DNA of 64,000 nt from Niebla homalea (Eukaryota; Ascomycota; Lecanoromycetes; Lecanorales; Ramalinaceae). Location: positions 124,001-188,000 of the forward strand of contig JAHGAU010000039.1 of the NCBI GenBank assembly GCA_019925105.1. Direction: 5' to 3'. Of this stretch, positions 52,564 through 63,620 are shown one piece after another. The position numbers and the translations under genes are program-made. Positions within the stretch are counted from its first letter, which is position 1. The number at the start of each line of letters is the position of its first letter. The notes below the pieces were generated by a model. That model saw nothing but the letters and a program-made list of their open reading frames with translations, did no database searches and had not been told where the DNA came from.

Positions 52564-53431
52564 TATTATATTAAGTATATAACCGGATATAACCTATATA
52601 GTAATAGTTATTAACCGGTATTCTGTAAATCCGTCTTATTAATACTGGCTATATATAAGGTAAATTATATATTATTTATAGACCATTATGTATTTCTAGT
52701 TAATATATAAGGGCAAGCTTAAGGCTCTTAGTAAATATATTAACTCTGATTTTACAGCTGACTCTATCCGTAGGTTAACTTTAAACTACCTCTTTAACGT
52801 AAGGAGTATACCGATTTACTAATTTTTAAAAAGGCAATTAACCGTAACGTTATTTATTTATAAAGCCAAATATACGGGATAAACGTAGGCTATTAAGGAA
52901 GCTATTTAGTTAAAGGACTTATTAAGGTAAATATAACTTAATAAATCTGGATATATATTTATTATTACGATCTATAATGATAATTAAGGGGCTATCGCAC
53001 TAATTAAAAACCCGGTATATTACGCAAGGATAAAGCATATAAGTATTTAATTATACTGATTACGGGAATAACTTAAGGTTAATACCGTTAATCTTAAGTA
53101 TATTTATATTATAGAATAGGTAGTTAACGGGTTAATAAAGGCCTTATTTATTAAGACCTTTATGTAATTTAGACGGGCTTTAAGCCTTAAGGAGCCACTA
53201 TATCGATAGTCCAGGGACCATATGCTTACCGACGGTAAACCTAATAATAAGCCGGGTAATAAGTAATAAATAAATGGTAACTATATAAAGGAGTTAACCA
53301 CTTAACAATTAGGGGAACTACTTAGTAAACGCGGTAATTAGACTTTTATATAAAAGGATATAACGTTAAGGTTATAAAAGAACTATTTAGTAAATAAGAT
53401 TTACGGGCTATATATAAAGTTCGAAGGGAAG
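52564..53431 (+). mobile_element. Copia element C0, right fragment
   Basis: Begins with TATTA (target duplication of C1) and continues the RT/RNase H end of C0 exactly where 38477 left off, to the polypurine tract TCGAAGGGAAG. Less strongly mutated than the composite copy at 51491-52401, with which it is colinear apart from the tandem-repeat number. Confidence 0.88.
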
Positions 53432-53594
53432 TATTAAATATATAGGATCGCCACTTAAGAGATTACGTAACGCGGATCAGATTAAATAAGGCGGACGTAC
53501 TAAACCCAAGTGGGATAGCGGCATTATAGCCTTGTACATAGTCTCACTTTGTACATAGTAATAATCAAGCAACTTACACCTCTCAATTTCAACA
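53432..53594 (+). repeat. 3' LTR of C0
   Basis: 163 bp, TATTAAATA...TTTCAACA; one extra base relative to the other C LTRs. No partner target duplication can be checked because the left end of C0 is gone. Confidence 0.92.
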
Positions 53595-53895
53595 ATATAC
53601 TTAAAGTAGTTTATATTATTATTAATTATTTAATTCTGGCTCTCTAAGCTCTTCTCGGCCTTTTTAAGATAATACTTAATTTATTAAAAATCAATTTTAA
53701 TCCTTCCCTTTTTTTCTTTATTTTTAAGTTTTTTATTTAAATTCTAGGTCCTTTTTCGTTTAAAAAAGGTTCTAAAAAAGAACCCAGACTTAATTTATCT
53801 ATAGACTTATTACGTTTAATTACAACCGTCCTTATAGATATAACGTCCTTTAATAAATATATTTAGCCGTGGGTTTCTCGAAAAATACGAGAGTA
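53595..53895. other. AT-rich spacer right of C0
   Basis: No gene seen. TTTTT-rich and T/C-rich runs; the last ~40 bases turn GC-richer towards the TPR fragment. Confidence 0.4.
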
Positions 53896-54085
53896 TATCG
53901 ATTGAAGCGAGGGTGTCAGGATGCTCCGCGCTTAGCGTCCTCTTCTATACTTCCAGCACCTACTCCGCCAGCTGCAGCGCCTCCTGTCCTCGACCCACCT
54001 TGCTGTAGATGATGGCGAGACTCTGCATCGAGCCGAGGGTGTCAGGATGCTCCGCGCCTAGCGTAGGCTGAAGGGTTCGGGTTCA
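53896..54085 (-). pseudogene. TPR (kinesin-light-chain type) gene fragment
   Basis: Minus-strand frame reading LGAEHPDTLGSMQSLAIIYS, KVGRGQEALQLAE*VLEV, then KRTLSAEHPDTLASI. The block coding for AEHPDTL is repeated at 53908-53931 and 54034-54057, exactly 126 bases (42 codons) apart, the unit length of kinesin-light-chain-type tetratricopeptide repeats. In fungi such repeats are usual at the C-terminus of NB-ARC/NACHT-type proteins, where they act in protein binding. Only about 1.5 units remain; two stops (TAG for CAG and for CGG/TGG) interrupt it. G+C is far higher than around it, so it largely escaped RIP. The rest of the gene is absent. Confidence 0.85.
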
Positions 54086-55535
54086 AGGTGAAGAAGTGAA
54101 GTATTTATGGTAGTGCAGTATTGCGACGTGCGTACCTTGCAACGAGCCGCGCTACCGCATATGCCCCGTTATTTTACCTCGCTAGGTTTCGAGGGAGCTT
54201 TAATATAATATTAAGGCCGTACTCAGAGCGTATTATAAGGGTTTTTATAATTAAGGATATTAAAGCTAAGGAATAATATATATAATAAATAAGGCCTATA
54301 ATATATACGTCCGGCCCCGGAATAATATATATCCAGCCTTAATAGGCTTTTATTATATAAAATATATTTATTTCTTATAGATCTTAGGTACGTCTTTAAT
54401 ACTTTTTTAAATAATATATAAGTATTTTTAAAGTCGAAAAGTATAGAATAATAATTATTTTCAGATTTTAATCCCTTATTAAAAATATTTATATTAATAT
54501 TTATAGATTTAACTATCGGTTTTAATTAAATTTTTTTAATAATTAACGGTAACTTATGGGTTTTATAGTATCGACCGACTATATTATCGTTATATATAAT
54601 AAGAGGGTAAAGGTTTAAAGGAAAATATATAAATAAAGAGGCTTTTAAGGAATATTTTTAATATAACGATTAAAGTAAAGGATAATAACGGTATTAAATA
54701 TTATAAAATAAATCCAATTTCTTTTACTATAAAAGGAAGGAAATAAAAAGAATAAGTAAAAAAAAAAAAAAACTATAAGGAAATAAATAAGTAAAGAAAT
54801 TAAAACTTAAAAATTAAAACGGAAAAAAAAACAATTAAAGTTTTTTTCCGGTAAATATAATATTATCTTAAGGGAACCAAGAATAAAGGAGGTAAAAATT
54901 AAAGCCTAAAAAGTTAAAGGTAAATATTAAGAGTATATTATATTATTTATTAAAAAATAATTTAAGTTATTAATTATAATATAAACTATATTAAGTATAT
55001 ATCGTAATAAATAATATAAATTACGCCCGTAATATATATTACGATTAAAAACGTAAAAATACAATTTACTTAAGAGGATTAATATATCCTTATATATATA
55101 TAATAGGATAAAGAAGGTCTTACGACGTAAAAAAAGTTTTAAAATTAATATTGAAAAATACTATAAAACTGGAGATATTAATTAAAGGCCGTTATAAGTC
55201 TATAGATAAATTGAGTCTTAAAATATTTATTCTGTGAATAATATTTTCAGATAAAATATAAACTAACTATGAAGGTTTTTTTATATATATTATAATATTA
55301 GGCTTAATTAAATTAATTATCCTTTATACCTAATTAACTCGGTTTAATAATTAATTAAATTAATAAGTTTAATTTTTAATTAATTTAATCGACTTTTAGT
55401 CGGTTCCCGATCAGCGCCTTACCCCTCTATACAATTTTATTAGCCTTTTTATATTTTTTAACTTTTTTAGAAATTTTTATCAAAACTACGTTACAACCAC
55501 GTACTCAATAACCACACTTCGAGGCTGACTCAAAG
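54086..55535. other. AT-rich region without recognised gene
   Basis: 54086-54200 is still GC-richer. 54700-55150 reads as a Lys/Arg-rich plus-strand frame (RESKKAKK-like) that could be the basic tail of a DDE transposase, but no catalytic motif is visible. 55390-55540 is again less mutated. Confidence 0.35.
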
Positions 55536-56985
55536 TACTCAAATATAGTCTTTATAATATATAAAGCTTGGGACACAGGAAAGAGCCCATCCAGATGTTA
55601 CAGAAAGTCCAGAACCGATGTCTAAGAGTGGTTAGCGGTGCTTATAAAGTAACCTTTATCCCGGTATTAAAGTTTAAGATCTTTATGCTATTAATCGAGG
55701 TCTCGTTAAATTAAATAATCGCTTAAATAAGGTTAAAGAAATATATATACTTAATTATAATAATAGGAAACGGGCGGATCCGCCAGAATCTTAATAGGCT
55801 TCGAGTTAAAAAGAGTAAATTAAAGATACCCATCCCTTTTTTTATTAAGATAAAGTAGGAATAAGTTAAGAAAAAAGTTAACCTTATTAATATCCCGGAG
55901 GTTAATTTAAACGTATATAAACTCCCGTTAAACGTAAAAAAAACCGAGAATAAAAGGATCTAAAGAACGAAGGCTATAGTAATTACCTTATAAACTACGA
56001 TAAAGTAAATTAAATATTAACGGAAATATAAGGACTTTATATTTTAAAGTTATTATTATTTAATTTTTAATAAAAAAAAGATTATTAATAAATATATCCG
56101 TTATTATAATATTATAAAGAAAAGTAATAACGTATTAATGATTTAACTCCGGACGGATAAGAACGGTTTAACTTATTTCTTATTTATTATATATACCGGA
56201 AATCGGATAAACGCCGGATATAAATATAAATAAAGAAAATAAAACGTTATATACGTTTTTATTTTTTATCCCCTATTTATAAAGGTTAAGTTAAAATTTA
56301 TAATAAAAATTAATATTTATAATTATTATTAATTATTATTTATAAAGTAAAATATCCGGGTAATTATTAAGTTTATAATATTTACCGGATTATTACTATA
56401 GTTTAACCTTACTATAAAAATAAATAAAGTTATTAAAGATCTTACGGAGAAAACTTATTACCGGTTAAAGAAAAAAAAGAAAAGCGGAAACCGGTTATAT
56501 TAATTATATAAACCGGAAAGTATCTTTTATAGCTATAAAGATATAATAATAAACGCTTATTAAAGATCTTTAAAAAAGTTAACGGCGATAATAATATAAA
56601 AGGAGTATATATTAAATATATAAGTATTAATAAAAATATTTAAAGGTATTATATAAAGTTAAAGTAATATAAATATATAAAGGAACGGAAGAATAATAAA
56701 CTTAAAAATAACCCCGGTAAGGATATAATTATAATATTATAGATTTTCTTAAGGGAGTTAAAATATAAGAAGTATATAAATAAATTATTATTTTTTAAAC
56801 AATTATTAATATCCTTTACCTTAAGGGATAAAGGATAGAGGCTTAATAAATACCGGTTTTTATCCTAACGTTATAAGTATTAAATTTTTGCGGTTATTAA
56901 TAAGGTTAAAACCCCGCGTATTAAAGAACGCCGGAATTAGCTTAACTAGACCCGTAGTATAAATCAATCAATCAATCAATATATA
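55536..56985 (+). mobile_element. 5'-truncated LINE (Tad1-like), 3' part
   Basis: Non-LTR retrotransposon remnant. The plus-strand frame starts HRKEPIQMLQKVQNRCLRVV then SGAYKVTFIPVLK (about 55575-55665), the conserved segment C-terminal to the reverse transcriptase of Tad1/CgT1-type fungal LINEs. Further on, IRTDKNGLTYFLF-like and an INAGYKYK...YVFIFYPLF segment (about 56150-56280) resemble the terminal zinc-finger (Cys as Tyr). It ends in a short untranslated stretch and an (AATC)n tail at 56962-56980. The front ~55 bases of the frame are little mutated, the rest strongly RIPed. 5' truncation is usual for LINEs; the start cannot be fixed exactly. Confidence 0.75.
56962..56980. repeat. (AATC)n tail of the LINE
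   Basis: Four to five AATC units after the decayed 3' end, as many LINEs end in A-rich or simple repeats. Confidence 0.8.
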
Positions 56986-57465
56986 AAGCTTTTAGCCTCA
57001 ATTTAAAACAATACTAAGCTTTAATCGTAAAGGTAATAAAGGGTACGCAAAATTCGTATTTTCTAAGTTAATTAAGCCCTGGAACTTCCTCGCTATCGTA
57101 AGTAACCTTATTAATATTTCGGGCTTTTTAGGTCCTTTAAACTTAAAAACAATAATTACCGGCTATTCATCTAAAATTAATACTTTTTATTTTAAACTTA
57201 AGTGAATAACTCTTTATAGTTTAATAATGATATTTACTTTTTATAAAGTAGCCTGAAATTATCGTTATTAAGTACATTATTATAATATAATTTTAATAAA
57301 AATTTCTTAAAATAAAGTTAAAATATATAAAAAGGCCAATAAAATTATATAGAGGGGTATTAAAGCGTATTAAAGTTAAAACGGATATTACGCGTAAATA
57401 ATAAATATTAATATTTATAATATTACGGAGTTTAACGATTTATTTCTTGGATATATTAAACCGGA
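56986..57465. other. AT-rich spacer
   Basis: No gene or repeat recognised; 56990-57130 keeps somewhat more C. Confidence 0.35.
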
Positions 57466-58480
57466 AAAACAAAATATGAAGATTATGCCGATAACAGAGT
57501 TCATTAATTTTAATATAAGGATAAAGGAATTATTTATTAAGTTATATAAAGCCTTAACGGTTAAAGAATAAGAGGTTAAATTAAGCCTGGAAAAAAGCGT
57601 AAAAGAAAAAGAAAAAGATAATATAATAGATATTAATACGGTAAATATAAAGAGTAATTATAAGGAAATATAAGGGTAAAAGAATTAAATAAGGATATTA
57701 CGGAAAAAGGAATAAGCAGCGAAGGAGCTATTAACGGGATACTTTTAAGGTAGGTTCTTTACCGTAAAGTAAAAAAATAGTATATTATTAAGTAAGGAAA
57801 TATTTATAAAAAGAATATTTAATACGATAAAAAGGGTCGTTTAATTATTTTTATTTAAGATAACCGTTATAACGATCGCTATAAGATTAACTTTATTTAT
57901 TATTTTAATTTAAAGCTTTTTTTAGGTTTTATTAATTAAGTAATTAAAATTTACCTTAAAAGGAACTCTATTATATAACCGGTATATTATAGAAGTTTAT
58001 TATTCTTATATTAATAAAGAATTTTTAAGCCCCGTAATTTTAATACTTTACTATTTATTTAACCGACTTAAAGATTATTTATAATAAATGTTTTTAAATT
58101 TTTTTTAAGCTTTATCTCCTTAAATTAAGGATATTTTCTGATCATTTTTTCTTAGATTTTCTAGGTATTTTCCCTTAACTTAATTAACCTTTTTTTAAAT
58201 TTATTTATAAGGTTTATTATTTATTATCCTAAGGCCGTATTCTGGTTTTTATTATTTAAAAATATATCTTTTTATCCTTTATTTATTAAAGTATAAAAAG
58301 TAATATTATTTTAAACCTTAACTTAATCTTAAATCGTTATAAAAGTATTTTTATAAAGAAATTAAATATTCTTTATAATAAGATATAATAAGCTTTTAAC
58401 TTTATACGTAATTAAAGGCTTAAAGAATATAATACTTATAAATCAATTAAAAGCGCGTAATATTAATATTATATCCTATA
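57466..58480 (+). pseudogene. Unrecognised decayed plus-strand frame
   Basis: One frame starts near KIMPITEFINF (57478), goes through a charged helical part (LSLEKSVKEKEKDN, about 57590-57630) and then a long hydrophobic, Phe/Tyr/Leu-rich part with stops only at presumed Gln/Trp sites (GTLLYNRYIIEVYYSYI, RLKDYL**MFLNFF). I do not recognise a family and cannot exclude that it is two unrelated decayed sequences. Confidence 0.3.
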
Positions 58481-59389
58481 TATTAACCTTATATAATAAT
58501 ATTATTATTAAGCCTCCGACTTTAACGTATTATAATATAATTAAAAGTTAATTATAAATTAACCGTTTTATTTAATACCGTTACCGGTATTTTATTATAA
58601 CTTAAGAGTAATTCCGAAGAACTTAATCGTTATAAAATATAAGGTTAAATTATTCTTTAACTTAAATTTTATCTTTTTTAAACTTCCTGAAATCGGGATA
58701 CTTTTTTAAAATATCGTTATTATTAATATTTATATCCCTTATAAGTAACGTAACGTCCTTTTATTATACTCATACGGATATACCCCTAAATTTATTCCGT
58801 ATAAATATTTTATACCCTTTAAAATTTTCCGGTAAAGTCACTTTTAATATAAACGCCCGAGGGTTGAATTTTAACGCTAAGGCGCTATATTTACTAGGCG
58901 TTATACATATAGATCAAGAATCTGCCCGGGGTCGGCGAAACTTATTACGCCCGTAATCTCCTATATCTCGTTTTTAATTCTTTGCATAAGGTTGAAAAAC
59001 CTTTATAATATTTTTATATTAACGCCTGCTATTTTTTATTGCTTTTGGAAATATTCGTCCCTTAATATTATATTCTAATCCTGGCATTAAGATATTGCGA
59101 TAGTTATTATATTTATTCTATTGCCGCTAAGTTAAAGGCAAGATAAGGTTGGTTGAAGGGTATCTTGTTCCTTTTTTAAGGGTTATTAAAATCGAGACTT
59201 ACAGTATTAACGCAAAAAAAGCTGCCGTATGGGGTATTTCCGCGACGCGTCTTTTGTGAACTCCACGAATCCATCTACTTTAACAGCTTGTAAATCCACC
59301 ACCATAACGCCCAGAACTCCTAGATCGCAGCGGACGGAAGTCTAACCACAGCTTACTCCCTCACAAAGAGGAGACATCTTTGGGCGGCG
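58481..59389. other. Spacer, GC-richer from about 59215
   Basis: AT-rich to about 58850, intermediate to 59215, then ordinary composition up to the transposase. 59215-59389 probably includes the untranslated leader or left inverted repeat of the Tc1 element, but I could not match inverted ends by eye. Confidence 0.4.
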
Positions 59390-60380
59390 TATGGCAGGTA
59401 CGGAGTACAAGGATATCGGACACGATTTGGACCTCCCACCTTCGACCGCGAGGCGCTCCTTCATCCAAAGCTCTTTGCGTCACACCCACTCGGAAAAAGG
59501 GCTCAGGCCGGCCCAAACTGTTGAGTCATCGAAGAGAAAGACTTCTGCTGAGGATTGTCCGTATTCGTCCCAAATGGACGTACGCACGGGTGATTCGTGA
59601 GCTTGGAGTGCCGGTTTTCCACGACACCATCTACCGCGTTTAAAGAGGAATAGCATCACCAAGTGGAAGGCCAAGAAACTTCCGCTACTCACTAAAGCTA
59701 CAGCGGCGGCCAGGCTTATATAATGTTAAGCTAGAAGAGACTAAGGCTTACGAGAATAGAGCAAAGTTATTTAGAATAATAAGTATTCTGTAGATCTTGG
59801 ATCCGGCTTTAAGCGAGAATAAGTATTCCGGATACCGTCTTAAAAATAAGATAAAGAAATAATTCAATTATATAATAAAGGTAAAGTACTATTAATTATA
59901 ATTTAAGGTACCTTTTAGTAAAAGTATAAAGCCGATTTAATATAGATAACTTATAATAAAACGTTTAAGAAAAAGGGATATATTACGGAGTTATATATTA
60001 AGGTTCTTAAGGATTAATTACCCTTATTATATTAAGACGGTATATTATTTATATAAGATAATATACTTATATATAAAGCTTATAAAGTAATAGCTTAATT
60101 CTATAATAATAATATTAATCTCCTCGTTTAACCGCCGTATTTACCGGACTTAAATCCGATTGAGTATTTATAATATAAATTATAAAAAATCGTTTTTAAA
60201 TTAAACCCGGATCTTAAAGAAAGTAATTTTATACTTAAAGAGAAGCTTAATAAATTATATATAATTCTTAAGAAATCTTAATATTTTATTTTTAAAGCGT
60301 TACTTAAAGCGCTTATTAAGAATATAAAGAAATATATTAAAGCGGTAATTAAGGTTAAAAAGTAATATACTTATTATTAA
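59390..60380 (+). pseudogene. Tc1/mariner transposase
   Basis: N-terminal helix-turn-helix: MAGTEYKDIGHDLDLPPSTA (from 59391). A +1 shift at about 59500 leads into GSGRPKLLSHRRERLLL, then WTYARVIRELGVPVFHDTIY. A one-base deletion at about 59641 (GTTTAAAG for GTTTTAAAG) moves the frame again to KRNSITKWKAKKLPLLTKAT. The catalytic part follows with RIP damage: NNKYSVD for the first Asp segment (about 59785), I*DNILIYKAYK with the second Asp (about 60055-60090), and PPYLPDLNPIEYL with the third acidic residues (about 60130-60170). Ends K*YTYY at 60380. About 330 codons, normal for the family. Cut-and-paste DNA transposase in origin, now dead by two frameshifts and many stops. The 5' 300 bases are almost free of RIP, the rest heavily mutated. 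Confidence 0.9.
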
Positions 60381-63300
60381 TAAACGTTATAATTTATAAA
60401 TTACGTATATATAAGTTATAATATTATATAAATTATTATATAAATTAAATTAAGCTTTATCTATAATATAATTATTAAGGTATAAATTATTAAAAATTAT
60501 GGATTATTTAGTATAATTTCGGTAAATTCTTTTATAGTAGTTTTTTTTACGGAGGAACTATATTTCTATTTAAACTTACGGAATATTTCAGGACGTAAGT
60601 AAAAGTTAATATAAATATAGTAATTTAGGGATACTAAGGTTTCCTTTTTATAAACCGAGAAGGGCTTATTGGCACTTATAATTGCTTTTGAGTCGCGATC
60701 GGTTTTTTGGATATAGTATGGGGTACGGCTGTTAAGGAAAGCTGTAGAGATACGGGAACGGCCTAAGAGTAGCGGCTTTTAATATCTTTTTTGCCCGGAT
60801 AATCGCCCTATAACCCCTGTATTATATTCTTAATTATTCCTATATTAACGCAACCAGTATAATACGTAATTTATAGCCTAACGTTTCTATTATAAAGTTA
60901 TATTATAAGAGCTTTTTCTTTTCTTTAAAATAGTTAATATAAGATTTACCTTTTTACGATATCTTTAAGATTAATTACCGGTTTAATTACCCTTTTTATT
61001 CTTATTCTTTAATAGAATAATAAGCTTTTTAAAAATTTAAATATATATTTATAAAAAAGGTTTATATTATCGACGTAATCTTTATTTTTATTATATTATT
61101 AATTAAAAAAAAACGTTAATAGTAAAGAATAATTATTTATATATTAATAATACTTTATAAGAAACAAAAAAGTTAAAACTTTTATTATAATAAAATAAAC
61201 TTTAAGATTAAAGAAAAGTAAATATTAATCTTATTATTACAGAGTTTATCGGAAACGTTCCCGGTTAAATATAAAGTTATATAATATATATTTTATTTTA
61301 TAAATAAAAATTTATTAATTAATAATCGCTTAAAAACTTAAGTAATTTACGGTTAAAAGATACTTTCTATAACGTTTATATTATTTTTATTAATTAATAA
61401 ATTTAATTTAATATTAACTTATAGCTTATTTCCGTAATTTCTTTTTATAATTTATATTTTAAATTTTTATAAATATAAAAAATAAAATCGTAAAGATAAT
61501 TATTATATTTACCCTATTTTTTTTTAACTTAAAATATTCTTACTTATTATATATTAAATTAAAATTAATTATAATTTCTTTTAAATAAATACGTTTTAAA
61601 TTAATTAATTATTATATATTCCTTAATGGACGTTATATAATCCTATATTAAGTAATATTTATCCGATTATTATTATTATTTTTTCTTTTATAAAAATACC
61701 TTTAAATAATTATATATAATTAAGTATTATTTTATTTTAAATTAAAATTATTTTTATCCTTATAATTACTTAGAATAAATAATATAATATTAATAATAAT
61801 TACTTCACTTTTTCCTATTAACGCGTCCTTTTAATAGCTTAAATTAAAGAACGTAATAAATAAAAAATAAGAAAGATTTTACGATTTAATAAGTAATTAA
61901 TTTACTTAATTATAATTAACCTTATAAAGAAAAGATTAAAAAAAAAGCTTATTTTATCCTATAATTCTTAATATTTAAAAACTTTAATTTAAATATTTAT
62001 TATTATTCTTAAATTTACTTATTATATAATAGTTTATAGTATTTTTTCGGGCTTTAATATTATAAAGAGATTATATAGAAAATATTTTATTTAGAAGATA
62101 CCTTATTTAATAAGGCCGTTTCTTTAATAATAAATTTAAAAGCTTATAGTTTATAACGTTAATAATTTTCATAAATTAATATATAATAACGTTTATAAAA
62201 TAAAATATACTTATAATTTCTAATATTATATATTTCGTAAACCTTATTATAACGTAATTTTTTAAGTTTAATAAACTTATTATTATAATTATATTTATAA
62301 TTTATTTATAGCTTTTATATTATAATTATTATATATTATTAATAAATCATAAATATTAATAACTTTAAAGCTTTTTTATTAATAGCTTATTAAGTTCTTC
62401 GGTTAAATAATTCCGGTATTTAATTATTATATAAATATTCCTTTTACTTTATATAATATTTATAATAAAGTTTAATGTTATATTTATAATTATAATTTAA
62501 ATTAATTTTTATTTATATAACGGGTAATAATAAGTATTACTTATACTATATAATTATAGTTTTTATATTAAAATATTATTTTATTATATTTAAAATAGGA
62601 TTTTTAATTTTACTTATCCATAAAATTAATAAGGCTTTATTTTACTTTATTTATTAAATAATTCTTATTATATATTAATACTTTATAGTATATATAAGTT
62701 TTATTATTATAGGCCTAATAAGAAGTATAAATCGGGGTTTATTATAGTACGGGAATAAACTTAACGTATTCCGGATTAACATAATAGACTTTATCCATAT
62801 TAATAAATTTAAGCTTAATATTTTAATAAGCGGTTAATTCTTTAATTAAGAAGTTTATTTTAATAATTAAGATATTAATTAATTAATGGTAATATTTTAA
62901 TAAAAAAAGGTTTTTATCCTTAATAATACGTAAAAAAAACACTTAAAATACGGCTTATAATATATATTAATATATATTAAACTTATTATAATATAAAAAT
63001 AAACGGATTCTTTATAAATAATATATTTAAATTTAAGTTAAGGTAACTACTTAAATATAACGCTTTAACGGTAAACGTAATAAATTAAAAAGCCCGTAAT
63101 AATATTATAGGACTTAATATTAAAAGTTAAAAATCCTATAGCTTATAAAATATAATTTTATTTAATTAACTTTATTTTAAGGTAAAATATCCTTAATAAA
63201 TCGGTAATATTTTAAAATAATAAGTTTTATCTTTATTTAAGCTTATAATAAAGTTTTAATTTTAAATAAATTATATTTTTTCGACCCTTAATTCTTTAAT

Positions 63301-63620
63301 AATTATAATATTAAAATTAATAACTTTAATAAATTAAGTTAATTTACTTAAGTAAACGTTAAATTAAAGTATAATAAAAATAATATTAATATACCTTAAT
63401 CTTATAATATATAAACGTTAAGTTTTATATATATATTATTAAATTTTATATATAAATACGCTCTTTATTAATATAAAACGATATATAAATATAAATATTA
63501 TATTATTTAATAATTAAGGTTTCCCGTAAATTAAAGGAATAAGTTAAGGTAATATAATCCAAATTTATAAGTATATATATAAGTAATTATTAAAGTAAAG
63601 TTTAACGTTAAATTTAATTT
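60381..63620. other. AT-rich desert
   Basis: 3.2 kb of very A+T-rich sequence with a slightly GC-richer patch at 60650-60830. On the minus strand, 62560-62800 reads as one frame (MDKVYYVNPEYVKFIPVL and a Tyr/Asn/Lys-rich continuation) with only TAA/TAG stops; too weak to call a gene. No repeat or RNA recognised. Confidence 0.4.

Noticed and set aside
54700..55150. Basic plus-strand stretch as a pogo/Fot1 transposase tail
   Set aside because: Only Lys/Arg-rich composition supports it; no DDE motif or terminal repeat found.
59480..59692. 70-codon minus-strand open frame
   Set aside because: Antisense shadow of the GC-rich 5' half of the Tc1 transposase.
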